A DNA stretch of 44,615 bases from an uncultured Geobacteraceae bacterium (GCA_903939115.1 CAJAFV010000015.1:1-44615), one strand, 5' to 3'; counted from the first letter of the stretch, positions 8,725-16,975 are shown. A program made the numbers and translations. The notes: generated by a model from the sequence alone, not told the origin.

Positions 8725-9453
8725 ATGCTAGATAATGACTTATTAAAAGACGAAGGGCTTGATTTTAATTTCTGGCCTTCATTTACAGATTTGATGTTAA
8801 CAATTACCATTATAATGGCGGCGCTTTTGGTCGTAAAATTCGGTGTTAGTGCCTCAGATTTAAAACAGAAACAAGAAAGTAAAGTAGCAATTATATCTGA
8901 AATAAAAAATCAGCTGAAATTGAAATTCAAAGAAAACTATAGAGAATTAAAAGAGTCTGAGAACACTTTGATCATCTCAAATGGCAACGAAAATATTGTC
9001 AAGATAACGAGTGAAACGGATTATCAACAAATCAGCTTTTACGAAAAAATCCTGTTTGATAGAAGTCAATTCAGTATAAAAAATAGTGGGAGAGAAGTGT
9101 TGCAGATAGTTGGTGACGCCATAAAACTTAAATCCAATAATATCAAACTTGTTCAAATTGAAGGTCATACAGATTCGAATGACATTAAATTGGATAATTA
9201 TCCGAAAAATATGGGAAATATCGTGCTTGGTTCAAGAAGAGCCGTCGACGTATACCAGTTTTTTAAGGATCAGGTGGGAATAGACCCCGCTGTATTGCCT
9301 ATGTCAGCGACTACCTTCGGGGAATATGCCCCGCCATCAAGAAAACTTGATAGTTCATACAATAGAGAGTTGTTGGTCAGGGCAAATAGTACAGAGGAGC
9401 TAAAAGCATCTAACAGGAGAATTGAACTTAAATTGTTTTTCTCTTCTAAGTAG
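8725..9453 (+). CDS. ZorB-like MotB/OmpA-domain motor protein
   Basis: A 242-residue partner of the preceding ZorA-like protein. A single membrane segment (about 17-38) starts with FWPSFTDLMLTI. Asp22 in this stretch corresponds to the proton-carrying aspartate of MotB/ZorB. The C-terminal half (about 110-240) is an OmpA-like peptidoglycan-binding domain with ILFDRSQF, EGHTDSNDI and the closing SNRRIELKLFF. The gene starts 6 bases after the zorA-like stop, so the two are co-transcribed. Zorya systems normally continue with zorC-zorD or zorE; none of these follows here. The MotB-type fold is firm; assignment to ZorB depends on the neighbour. Confidence 0.78.
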   Translation: MLDNDLLKDEGLDFNFWPSFTDLMLTITIIMAALLVVKFGVSASDLKQKQESKVAIISEIKNQLKLKFKENYRELKESENTLIISNGNENIVKITSETDYQQISFYEKILFDRSQFSIKNSGREVLQIVGDAIKLKSNNIKLVQIEGHTDSNDIKLDNYPKNMGNIVLGSRRAVDVYQFFKDQVGIDPAVLPMSATTFGEYAPPSRKLDSSYNRELLVRANSTEELKASNRRIELKLFFSSK

Positions 9454-9674
9454 CGACAAAGGACGGTTTTTTATGCTGCTGCCTGAAGGGCCTTGATGAC
9501 AGGTATTACAGCCAATTGTTGCTCCGCAGTAGAAGGTCTCAGTTCCCGAGTCGAGCGTTTTTTTTCCCAAAAAAGGGCCTGCAGCCAATTTGATTAAGAA
9601 TATATCTCCAGGCCCAAAACTATGGTAAATAGTCACAGCTGGCATATCATTTAAGTCATTCATGCAGGCACATT
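9454..9674. other. Gap after the zorAB-like pair
   Basis: No convincing gene. The minus strand (9663 down to 9400) is open and contains one CNTCH motif, but it lacks a ribosome-binding site and signal peptide and runs into the zorB-like gene. No clear terminator is seen. Confidence 0.4.
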
Positions 9675-10016
9675 ATGCAATGTAATAAACAAAAATACAG
9701 CATCACATATTTATTAAAAGTATTTGTAATTATTACACTTAGCGTCTCTGCTCTCGGGTATGTTGATTATTTGACCGGAGAGATCTCATTAGACACCTTG
9801 TATATAGCGTGCCTTGGTATTGTCACTTGGTACACAAGCAGATCAATTGGCGTAGTGTGCATATTTGAAATAGTATTAGCGAAGGTTTTGGCTGATTATT
9901 ATGATCATGTGAAAATTGGTTCACACCTCTATGGTTGGAATGCAGTAGACTATATTCTGGTATATATTATAGTTTGTTTGTTGGTAGGAAACCTAAAGAA
10001 GGTGCTAACCAAGTAA
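9675..10016 (+). CDS. Small multi-span membrane protein resembling the sensor half of diguanylate cyclases
   Basis: A 113-residue, very hydrophobic protein with about three to four membrane spans. The GYVDYLTGEISLDTLYIACL stretch near residues 28-47, followed by a WYTSRSIGV segment, resembles the short N-terminal membrane domain common in GGDEF proteins (family pattern roughly GxxDYLTGxEISFSxFYLxP...W). Here the protein stops after that domain and no GGDEF sequence follows. It may be a free-standing membrane protein or the remnant of a cyclase. No strong ribosome-binding site is seen. Recognition is from pattern memory, so the assignment is tentative. Confidence 0.5.
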   Translation: MQCNKQKYSITYLLKVFVIITLSVSALGYVDYLTGEISLDTLYIACLGIVTWYTSRSIGVVCIFEIVLAKVLADYYDHVKIGSHLYGWNAVDYILVYIIVCLLVGNLKKVLTK

Positions 10017-10166
10017 CTCAGTAATACCAGGGTTGTGGTTTAATAAGCCTGTTATAACAGGTAGATGTGTAAAATATGCAAAAAGGCTGAAATAATCCTT
10101 TATACATTCCCGCTAATGCCGATAAGATGCTTAGGGAGCGCATCAGAAGTTTAAGGAGGCTTAAAT

Positions 10167-10391
10167 ATGTCAGTATCAGGAATAACATCAAGCAGCATCG
10201 CAGCTGCATACTCGCCGCCTCCTGCACAGCAGCAGGTAGCAGTGAAGGCACCTCAGCAAGCACCTAAAACAGATACCGTGTCTATATCTAAACTGGCGCA
10301 GCAGTTAGCCAGTGATGGTGATCCGGCTGCGTTAGAAGCTCAGGAAGGCTCAGCTGAAAAAGCTGGAGAAGCAGCAAAGGGTAAAGCGTAA
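10167..10391 (+). CDS. Small uncharacterised protein, Ala/Gln/Pro-rich N-terminus
   Basis: A 74-residue hydrophilic protein preceded by a strong TAAGGAGG site. The first 35 residues are rich in serine, alanine, proline and glutamine. The second half reads DTVSISKLAQQLASDGDP and then an acidic/alanine tail ending EAAKGKA. The DTVSIS-type segment resembles linker stretches in small flagellar regulators, but no family can be named. No signal peptide or membrane segment. It lies 38 bases before the FlaG-like gene and is probably co-transcribed with it, sharing the strong terminator at 10822. Confidence 0.6.
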   Translation: MSVSGITSSSIAAAYSPPPAQQQVAVKAPQQAPKTDTVSISKLAQQLASDGDPAALEAQEGSAEKAGEAAKGKA

Positions 10392-10428
10392 TACAGCTCT
10401 AAATAATGAATTTAAGTGGGAGTTCGTC

Positions 10429-10788
10429 ATGGGCATGAATTCGATAGCAGATGGAGTGGCTACGTTCAAGCTACCAGCACTAAATGCAGCCATTCAATTA
10501 AAGCGGCCTGTGAAGGATGCGACTGAGCCGGTTGTGTCTACAAAGGTTCAAGAGGATACGTCAAAGGTTTCAGATGCTATAAAGGTATCTTCTCCCGTTG
10601 CTGTGGCTGATAAGAAACCCGTTAGGGGGATGAGTCATATTGCGGAGTCTTATGATGCTACTGGTAAGGTCATTACAAAATACATGGATAACAGCAACAA
10701 TGTCATCTACCAAACACCTTCAGAGATGGTCGTTAAGACACAGGAGCTGATGACTTCTACCCAAGCGGCAACAAACATTAAAGGTTGA
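10429..10788 (+). CDS. FlaG-like small protein
   Basis: A 119-residue protein whose C-terminal part reads SYDATGKVITKYMDNSNNVI and then YQTPSEMVVKTQELM (about 73-107). This follows the FlaG pattern in which a residue pair near 'G-x-V-I' and a 'xQxPxEMxxK' helix end the protein. The N-terminal 70 residues are low-complexity and lysine/valine-rich. FlaG proteins influence flagellar filament length, but no flagellar gene is nearby. A GTGGGAG site precedes the ATG; an ATG two codons later is also possible. The FlaG relation is a motif-level call. Confidence 0.5.
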   Translation: MGMNSIADGVATFKLPALNAAIQLKRPVKDATEPVVSTKVQEDTSKVSDAIKVSSPVAVADKKPVRGMSHIAESYDATGKVITKYMDNSNNVIYQTPSEMVVKTQELMTSTQAATNIKG

Positions 10789-10821
10789 AATAATAACTGA
10801 AAATATAATTCAAGTATGCCT

Positions 10822-10865
10822 ACAGGGCATGAAGGCGTTGGCCTTCATGCCCTGTCTTTGTTGCT
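10822..10865 (+). terminator. Strong hairpin terminator
   Basis: A perfect 15-bp stem (10822-10836 with 10841-10855) around a 4-base loop, followed by a short T-rich run. It closes the two small + strand genes. An open frame that starts inside it is not a gene. Confidence 0.85.
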
Positions 10866-10966
10866 TCAGCATCATCATTATAAACTGGAGAAAAGAGTTA
10901 AAGGCAAGTTACAGTTTCTTTCCAAGGGAGTCAGTAGGTGCTACAGAACTTTTTTCCACTTCTGAC

Positions 10967-12148
10967 TCATTTCGTATGGCAGGTCAGGCAAAGCGCGCTA
11001 CGGTAATCACTTTTTGCGGTGTGGCTTTTTTCGGGATTGAGTGGATCATGGCAGGTAGTACATCCGACCCGGCCATTTACGAACATCATTTTTGAACCAA
11101 AGGATGCTGCCGGTTTATAGCTTTTAGGATCCATGGCAGCGTAGGCCGCATAATTCATTCCGATCGGATGCTCTGAAGCTCCATCATTCCAATGCGATTT
11201 TTGGCCGGGGGTGTTTTTGTAATTGACTTTGCGATCGCTGGCCTGAAACCCGTCGTGGCAGCCAAGGCAATCCTGGCTGAAAGAATCAAGAGTTGAGCTT
11301 CCCTGGTTTTTAACGGTGGTGGCTTTCCCGAAAAAGAAAGATGAAGCTGAACCGTCATCTGAAGCGTCAGACGCAACCGCATCGTCGGAATGGGTGTTAT
11401 ACGCCACCATATTTCCGGTTTCTGATGCTACTTTTGCGATATATTGCGCTCTCAAGGTGGAATCTTGCAGCTGCGTTGAAAATGTACACATTTCTCCGGC
11501 ATGAACTTCCGCTCCCATGCCAAGGGCAAGGATTGCAGCCAGGACGGTTTTCGTCAACATTTTCTGCAAGCTGACGCAATGCTGGATGCAGGCAGGGGTG
11601 GCGTATCCAGCTTCTAAAAGTATTTCACCAATATTTTTATCGGATTGTTTCTGCTTGAGGAGAGCATCTTCCAACTGCTCACGAGCAATTCGACCTGTCG
11701 AGACCAGCAGTTCGCCGAGTCTGAGAGGGGAAACGTGCGAGGAGTCCTGATTCTGCTGAAAGGCAAGTAAGCCCTTTAGTTGTTGCTCGGAGAGAATGCC
11801 GAAACGTTTAAAGACGTCACCAAGCATCTCCCCGCTGCGCTGATGTTCTGCTACAGCTTGATCCAGCTGTCCTGAGCTGATATGCCCGGACTGAACAAGC
11901 AGCTGTCCGAGCAATTGGCGATCACCCGCAGCGAGTTTAACTGCACTTTCAATCGTTCCAAGGTGCTCCTGCACCTGCAACGGAGCCGCGAGGTCCTCTG
12001 ACCTCAGGACGCCATTTCTGATTAACGTGTCACCGACGCGCTCATTGGTGCGTTTGTGCTCTTCGAGAGCAGAGTCAAGCTGCTGCTGATTCACCAAGCC
12101 AGCACCCATCAAAATCGAACCAATACGGTATTTCGCTGAATGTCCCAT
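10967..12148 (-). CDS. Fusion: three MshEN-like motifs, internal membrane segment, triheme cytochrome c domain
   Basis: A 393-residue protein of unusual design. Three repeats at about residues 8-59, 79-130 and 143-194 follow the MshEN/GspE-N pattern (LGxxLxxxG...QLxxALxxQ...IGxxLxxxG). The third, RLGELLVSTGRIAREQLEDA, is closest to the c-di-GMP-binding form. Residues 199-217 are hydrophobic and end in AEVHA-GE, like a signal-peptide cleavage site. The C-terminus carries three CxxCH heme sites (C294, C363, C387) plus a conserved HPIG (327-330). The N-terminus should be cytoplasmic and the heme domain periplasmic. A full paralogue lies at 40956-42209. Met197 could also start a separate secreted cytochrome. 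The heme sites are certain; c-di-GMP binding is inference from motif. Confidence 0.8.
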   Translation of the reverse strand: MGHSAKYRIGSILMGAGLVNQQQLDSALEEHKRTNERVGDTLIRNGVLRSEDLAAPLQVQEHLGTIESAVKLAAGDRQLLGQLLVQSGHISSGQLDQAVAEHQRSGEMLGDVFKRFGILSEQQLKGLLAFQQNQDSSHVSPLRLGELLVSTGRIAREQLEDALLKQKQSDKNIGEILLEAGYATPACIQHCVSLQKMLTKTVLAAILALGMGAEVHAGEMCTFSTQLQDSTLRAQYIAKVASETGNMVAYNTHSDDAVASDASDDGSASSFFFGKATTVKNQGSSTLDSFSQDCLGCHDGFQASDRKVNYKNTPGQKSHWNDGASEHPIGMNYAAYAAMDPKSYKPAASFGSKMMFVNGRVGCTTCHDPLNPEKSHTAKSDYRSALCLTCHTK

Positions 12149-12385
12149 GACTATCTACTCCCTTCGCATACAAGGCGCACGGTTTGCAAAATCTGACTAA
12201 ACAGTATCATAACCAGCCAGTAATTACACGTGTTTTGTTATAAGAACAAAAAAAGAGGACGATTGTCACTGTCAATAAGCATAAAAAAAGGCCCTCGATT
12301 TTCCGGCATATGACGTACATATCCCCACTAATTTACTCAAAGCACGTACCATGCCAAACTATAGTAACGATAAGGATTGTTTAGG

Positions 12386-12414
12386 TTGAAGTCGTCACCG
12401 CAATGCTATATAAT
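12386..12414 (+). promoter_or_regulatory. Sigma-70 promoter for the OmpA-type gene
   Basis: TTGAAG (12386-12391) and a perfect TATAAT (12409-12414) are separated by 17 bases, ending 32 bases before the chosen start. The intergenic region 12149-12446 is shared with the divergent MshEN-cytochrome gene; no clear promoter was found for that gene. Confidence 0.75.
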
Positions 12415-12446
12415 TCGCGAAAAACTGTAGACATTTGGAGATGTAC

Positions 12447-14363
12447 TTGGCGAAAATTGTCTTTGTACTCATAGTTACAATATTTATATCAGCCTCGCTT
12501 CAATTCTCCGCTTTTGCTGCCGAATTAACCAGGCCGCCGTCCAAGGCCGATCCCTCGGGGGGATTATCTGTCTCCTCAACGGTGGGGGGGTATATTTTTG
12601 CCGGGTCGGAACAGCGAAACATAACTCCATTGTATGGCATAAAAGTGGGCTATGAAAAAATGGAAAAATCGGTTGCCGACAGTCTGGGCATAGAAGGGAC
12701 ACTGAATTATTTCAGTACCCGTTCAAAAGCTGAGGCTAACAACGATACCGGATATCTTTTACGCCTCGACGTCACGTACCCTTTTCCCATAAATAAAAAG
12801 TGGATGCCTTTTGTTGCCGTTGGTGCTGGAGGTATTATTATTGAAGGTTCTACCAACTCAAAGAGTAATTTCCTGCTCAATTACGGTGCGGGGGTAAAGT
12901 ATTTCTTTGAAAATTATTTTGCAGTGAGAGCAGATGCGCGACAACTGGTTGTCTATGAGGGCTCGGATTTCCGCAATAATTTTGAAATCGGTATTGGTGT
13001 AAGTTATTACTTCGGCAAGGAAAGACCCAAAAAGTCCAAGCCGCTGCCTGTGCCGGAAAGTAAAAAAATTGAGGTGCTGGAAGATGTTCCGGCGAAAACC
13101 GAGGAGGTCGCAAAACCTGCCGGTGCTGATGCAGTTGATAAAGCTGCAACAACTGCTCCAGCCATTGCTACCACCGGTGAAACGTCGGTAATGCAGGTTG
13201 TCAAAGATGAAGTGGTCAAAAAGTATTCGATCGAATTTGATGTAAACAGTTCAACTATAAAGCCGAAATATTCCAAGCAACTTAAAGAAATAGCAACTAT
13301 TTTGAAAGACACAGCCGATGTATCAGCCCGTATTGATGGACATGCCGATATATCCGGAAAATTGCCAACCAACATTGCTCTTTCGGAGCAGCGGGCTCAA
13401 AGCGTGCAAAGCAGTCTGATAAAAGCAGGTGTCAATCCGAAACAACTTTCCATAACAGCTCACGGGCCGTTAAAGCCGATAGCCGATAATGCGACCGTCG
13501 CCGGGAGACAAAAGAACCGCCGGGCGGAAATTCAGGTCATAAAAACATATTCTGCAACTAAAATAGCGACTGAGAAAGATCTTCAGCTTGAGGCTGACCG
13601 CATTGAAAATGAGCGCCTGGCCGCTGAGGTGCTTGCTAAATCACGTATTAAAGCGGCGGTCGTATTACAAGAGGTAAGCGGTGCTTTACCGGCTGGTAGC
13701 AGCGGCAGTCTCTCATTTGAGCTTGTAAATCAGGGGTTTAACACTGAGGAGTATATGGTGGCGCTCACTGCGCCAAAAGAATTTGATGCCTTACTGACGA
13801 GAGCTAACATACCTGATGAAAAAGTCACCCTTCTGCGCCTGGCTCCTGGCGAAAAATTCAAAGGAAGCGTACTGTTTAGAATTCCGACAGGAATTGACGA
13901 TGGCCAGAAAGCAACAATCGCCGTAAAAGTTGTTTCGACAAAATTCAGCGACGTCTTTTTCCAGAAAGAGAGTCTTGTTACCTGTTCTGCTCCTCTGGTA
14001 CAGGTTGTTGCGAAACTATCAAGGAAGGAGGTAGCCCCGGGCGAAAAACTGCGTTATCAGTTGACGCTACTTAATGGCGGCTCGTTGTCTGCCCGTAATC
14101 TGCTTATTAAGCTGCAGATTCCTCCCCAGGTTGACTTGTTCGGGACTCCTGACGTGCCTTTTTCCCAGGAATCGGTCGGTATGATTGTCTTCAAGGTTGA
14201 TGCGATTGAAAGCGGCAAAAGTGCTGAAATAAATATTGATCTGAAAGTACGCGAGGAGAGCACGGTCGGGCAGGAGTTGCTCTGGAGTGTCGAGGTTATT
14301 GACGGCCCCCTGCAAAGAAGAACCAAATCTACAGAACGCGCCTCGGTCGTACATTCAAAGTAG
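12447..14363 (+). CDS. Outer-membrane beta-barrel/OmpA-domain protein with C-terminal Ig-like extension
   Basis: A 638-residue outer-membrane protein. The start is placed at the TTG at 12447, because GGAG (12437-12440) sits 6 bases before it and touches the ATG at 12441. A signal peptide ends at FSAFA near residue 24. Residues about 30-190 form an OprF/OmpA-type barrel, with alternating strands and a closing GVSYYFGKE. A Pro/Lys/Ala-rich linker leads to an OmpA peptidoglycan-binding domain (about 254-366) with IEFDVNSS, ARIDGHAD and KNRRAEIQV. After a short charged helix, residues about 405-635 resemble two Ig-like DUF11/CARDB-type domains. That C-terminal extension is unusual after an OmpA domain. 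It likely anchors the envelope and presents the extension in the periplasm. A lipoprotein gene follows 49 bases later. Confidence 0.85.
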   Translation: MAKIVFVLIVTIFISASLQFSAFAAELTRPPSKADPSGGLSVSSTVGGYIFAGSEQRNITPLYGIKVGYEKMEKSVADSLGIEGTLNYFSTRSKAEANNDTGYLLRLDVTYPFPINKKWMPFVAVGAGGIIIEGSTNSKSNFLLNYGAGVKYFFENYFAVRADARQLVVYEGSDFRNNFEIGIGVSYYFGKERPKKSKPLPVPESKKIEVLEDVPAKTEEVAKPAGADAVDKAATTAPAIATTGETSVMQVVKDEVVKKYSIEFDVNSSTIKPKYSKQLKEIATILKDTADVSARIDGHADISGKLPTNIALSEQRAQSVQSSLIKAGVNPKQLSITAHGPLKPIADNATVAGRQKNRRAEIQVIKTYSATKIATEKDLQLEADRIENERLAAEVLAKSRIKAAVVLQEVSGALPAGSSGSLSFELVNQGFNTEEYMVALTAPKEFDALLTRANIPDEKVTLLRLAPGEKFKGSVLFRIPTGIDDGQKATIAVKVVSTKFSDVFFQKESLVTCSAPLVQVVAKLSRKEVAPGEKLRYQLTLLNGGSLSARNLLIKLQIPPQVDLFGTPDVPFSQESVGMIVFKVDAIESGKSAEINIDLKVREESTVGQELLWSVEVIDGPLQRRTKSTERASVVHSK

Positions 14364-14412
14364 CGCAACATGCAGAAAAATTAAGTTCAAAAATTCATCA
14401 AGGAGCAGGAAC

Positions 14413-15183
14413 ATGAAAAGTACTGGAAATATGGTAGGAACCGGAGTGGCAATCGGGCTGGTCGTAGCTTTACTCGGCGGCTGTGCAGGTACTGCCACGG
14501 TGACTCAACCTACTGCAAAGACAGAAGCAAAGACGGACGCGGCCCCGCAGAATAATGAAAAAGCTGTCGCAGTGCCGGAACAGACGTTCCTTTCCGGCAA
14601 GGTGATTGAAACCATGAAAGCTGCCGGTTACACTTACATACTGCTAGAGAATGACGGGAAAAAAGCCTGGTTTGCGGTTCCGAATGTCGAAGTCAGCGTC
14701 GGACAGGAGATTGAGGTTCGGCCCGGAACACAAATGGGTCTGTTCAGCAGCAGGTCCCTCAACAGGAAATTTGACAGTATTGTTTTTGCTCCCGGGCTGG
14801 TAGTAGATCCAAATGCTCCGCCACCTCCTGAGGCCCCTCCGGCCGCAAGCGAGCAGATCACAGCACCGTCAGGCCATCCTCCGATGGATGCCTCAGCGCC
14901 GTCGAATGGTGGTAAAGCCACCAGAGAACAACTCGTCAAAGCCGGGATTCTGCCGATTTCCGGGAAAGTTGTTGAAACCATGAATTCGGGTGGCTATACA
15001 TACATCCTCATTGCCAGTGGCGACAAAAATATCTGGGCCGCCGTGCCGACCATGGAAGTAACGGTCGGTCAGGAACTCCAGCTTCTTCCCGGTCAGACAA
15101 TGAATGACTTTAACAGCAAGAGCCTGAACAGAACTTTCGACAGCGTGATTTTTTCAACCGGGGCGGTGCCGGTCCAAAAATAA
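14413..15183 (+). CDS. Lipoprotein with two tandem OB-like (NrfJ-type) repeats
   Basis: A 256-residue lipoprotein. The start is the ATG at 14413, 6 bases after AAGGAGCA-type sequence; the longer frame upstream overlaps the previous gene. A membrane segment ends in the lipobox LGGC with Cys24. Two homologous units of about 70 residues follow. The first begins SGKVIETMKAAGYTYILLE (near 60); the second begins SGKVVETMNSGGYTYILIA (near 182). Both contain W-F/A-AVP, VGQE and SLNR-FDSV/I. A Pro/Ala-rich linker joins them. The SGKV-E-M-xGYTY pattern resembles small NrfJ-like proteins found next to cytochromes. The exact role is unknown. It shares an operon and terminator with the OmpA-type gene. Confidence 0.8.
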   Translation: MKSTGNMVGTGVAIGLVVALLGGCAGTATVTQPTAKTEAKTDAAPQNNEKAVAVPEQTFLSGKVIETMKAAGYTYILLENDGKKAWFAVPNVEVSVGQEIEVRPGTQMGLFSSRSLNRKFDSIVFAPGLVVDPNAPPPPEAPPAASEQITAPSGHPPMDASAPSNGGKATREQLVKAGILPISGKVVETMNSGGYTYILIASGDKNIWAAVPTMEVTVGQELQLLPGQTMNDFNSKSLNRTFDSVIFSTGAVPVQK

Positions 15184-15214
15184 TAACTAACGTTTCACAT
15201 TCTAGTATCGAGAG

Positions 15215-15247
15215 CAGGGGGATATTTTTATCCCCCTGTTTTTTTTG
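15215..15247 (+). terminator. Rho-independent terminator
   Basis: caggggga (15215-15222) pairs with tccccctg (15231-15238) and is followed by ten T (15237-15246 region). It ends the OmpA-lipoprotein operon. The remaining 15248-15514 before the hexaheme cytochrome shows no confident promoter. Confidence 0.9.
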
Positions 15248-15514
15248 TGCTTTTAGCCGTCAGTGATGCGTTCTTAACGTATTATGTCGTAATTAAAGTC
15301 ATTTTCAACTTTGAATATGGCAACGTCATATGGCTATATGCGCTACGCCTAATAACGTTTTTTGTTTACAGGCGTAATAATAGTATGTAGGGTGAAATTA
15401 TTCTTATTGGAATGTACTGTTAGTTGCTGTAAGCGCCTTACGAATTAGTTTCGTTTTCTCCGTTTTTAGCAGTAACTATTTTCTAGCCGTTCACCTTTCA
15501 AGGAGGTAGCACAC

Positions 15515-16891
15515 ATGTTCAAAAGACTTATGATCATCCTCTTACTGGTATGCCTTGGGCCAATGGCAGCTTATGCCGCTTCATGGACGTTGAACACTTG
15601 GGCTAGATCCGGAGGGGGAACGATTGTCGTACGAGGTGGTACCCCCCAGACTTCGGCCAACGGTTCGGTATTCAAAAGTTACACAACCAGTCAAGCGTTT
15701 ACCGTAACAGTCAATCCCAATACCGGATACATCGTCAGTCAGGTAAATTATAACAATGTAATTACAACTTCCCCGACCCAGACATCCTACACAGTTCAAG
15801 GGCCAACAGCCCAGCTCGTGTATGCTAACTTTTCCCCTCTGCCCCTAACAGTTACGGCATCAGTAAGTATTCCGGGCGGTTCGGTTTCACCGACAAGCCT
15901 CACCGGTATTATTTACGGCGCGAAACTTACTACAGCCAGGACGTTCACCTTTACCCCGAGCCCGGCGACGTACAACGTGGCCAGCATTACCGGAGTACCC
16001 GCCGGTGCCACGGTGAGCACAGCTTTGCCGGCCGCTGTGAACACGCCGGTGACTGTTACCCTGCCGGTAGGTTTTACCTTTACCTCTGATATCGCACTTT
16101 ACGGCACCTTCTCAGGGCCTCCTATTGCCAAAACCGGGACGCCACAGGTGGTTATACCCGGGACCCCGACTACGCTCGACGGGAGTTCCAGCATTGGTGC
16201 CATCAGCTCCTATACCTGGACACAGACCGCCGGACCCGGATTCCCACTAACCAGAGTAATCGCTGACAACACCCCCGGAGCTACAGTGACCTTCACTCCC
16301 ACCGTCGTTGGTACCTACACGTTCAAGTTAACGGTAACCGGTGGTTCGACCGCAACAACCACAGTCAACGTCACCGACAGCTATGTTGAGGTTGCCCGCG
16401 CCCAGTGTTACAACTGCCACTCTGCCGCAGGGATAGGAGTGACCAGTAATGTTTTCGGCAACTGGTCTACTTCGGGTCACAAATCCAAAGCAGTGATGTG
16501 TGCGAAGTGCCATGTCGGCGCCGATACCGGTGGGCACCCCAGCCTTATTACCGGCGGCTCGGTCAGTGAGAGCACCTTTGACTTCGCTCCTACTCATGGC
16601 ACGGGTAATTTTTGCGTAACCTGCCACGCCCCGACAATAATAACCGAATTTGCCGCGAGCAAGCATTCTATCGTTGCTGGTACCGCTTCCTGCAGTTTCT
16701 GTCACGTAAGTGGCGTACACAATCCGAGCGCTGATTGCACAAACTGCCATAAGGCCGGTAATACGTTGGGATTGCCATGGCCGCCGACCGGGTACACGTT
16801 CCACAGTTCCTTTACTGACGGCAGCGTGTGCAAAATGTGCCACACTCTGCACAATCCGAAAGTTCTCAGTTTTGGCGGTAGTTGCAAGTAA
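15515..16891 (+). CDS. Secreted hexaheme c-type cytochrome with N-terminal repeat and PKD-like domains
   Basis: A 458-residue exported cytochrome preceded by AAGGAGG. The signal peptide ends at AAYAA near residue 22. Residues about 22-200 contain two beta-rich repeats beginning SWTLNTWARSGGGTI. A PKD-like domain (about 205-287) with LDGSSSIGAISSYTWTQTAG follows. The C-terminal third has six CxxCH sites: C298, C329, C367, C393, C408 and C439. Two further histidine-rich stretches (GHKSK, KHSIV) can supply distal ligands. The N-terminal architecture is shared with the nine-heme protein at 31188-34223. An extracellular or outer-surface electron carrier is likely. It is a single-gene unit with its own terminator. 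Heme count and export are seen directly; location beyond the periplasm is inferred. Confidence 0.9.
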   Translation: MFKRLMIILLLVCLGPMAAYAASWTLNTWARSGGGTIVVRGGTPQTSANGSVFKSYTTSQAFTVTVNPNTGYIVSQVNYNNVITTSPTQTSYTVQGPTAQLVYANFSPLPLTVTASVSIPGGSVSPTSLTGIIYGAKLTTARTFTFTPSPATYNVASITGVPAGATVSTALPAAVNTPVTVTLPVGFTFTSDIALYGTFSGPPIAKTGTPQVVIPGTPTTLDGSSSIGAISSYTWTQTAGPGFPLTRVIADNTPGATVTFTPTVVGTYTFKLTVTGGSTATTTVNVTDSYVEVARAQCYNCHSAAGIGVTSNVFGNWSTSGHKSKAVMCAKCHVGADTGGHPSLITGGSVSESTFDFAPTHGTGNFCVTCHAPTIITEFAASKHSIVAGTASCSFCHVSGVHNPSADCTNCHKAGNTLGLPWPPTGYTFHSSFTDGSVCKMCHTLHNPKVLSFGGSCK

Positions 16892-16938
16892 ATATCGCTT
16901 CTTACTGTAAAATGAACCACTGTGAATGTGTATAACCC

Positions 16939-16975
16939 AAAAAGGCCCCATCTCATCCGAGGTGGGGCCTTTTTC
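16939..16975 (+). terminator. Terminator after the hexaheme cytochrome
   Basis: A 12-bp stem (16943-16954 with 16959-16970, one G-U) around a 4-base loop, with a T run on the right and an A run on the left, so it may work in both directions. The following 16976-17159 shows nothing recognisable. Confidence 0.85.

Noticed and set aside
9400..9663. Minus-strand open frame of 87 codons with a CNTCH motif after the zorB-like gene
   Set aside because: One CxxCH without a signal peptide or ribosome-binding site, and the frame continues into the end of the zorB-like gene; most likely chance.
6789..10016. Genomic island integrated at tRNA-Gln
   Set aside because: The region after the tRNA is AT-richer and accessory, but no integrase gene and no second copy of the tRNA 3' end were found in the window.
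10829..11095. Plus-strand open frame of 88 codons
   Set aside because: It starts inside a perfect terminator hairpin and overlaps the 3' end of the MshEN-cytochrome gene on the other strand.
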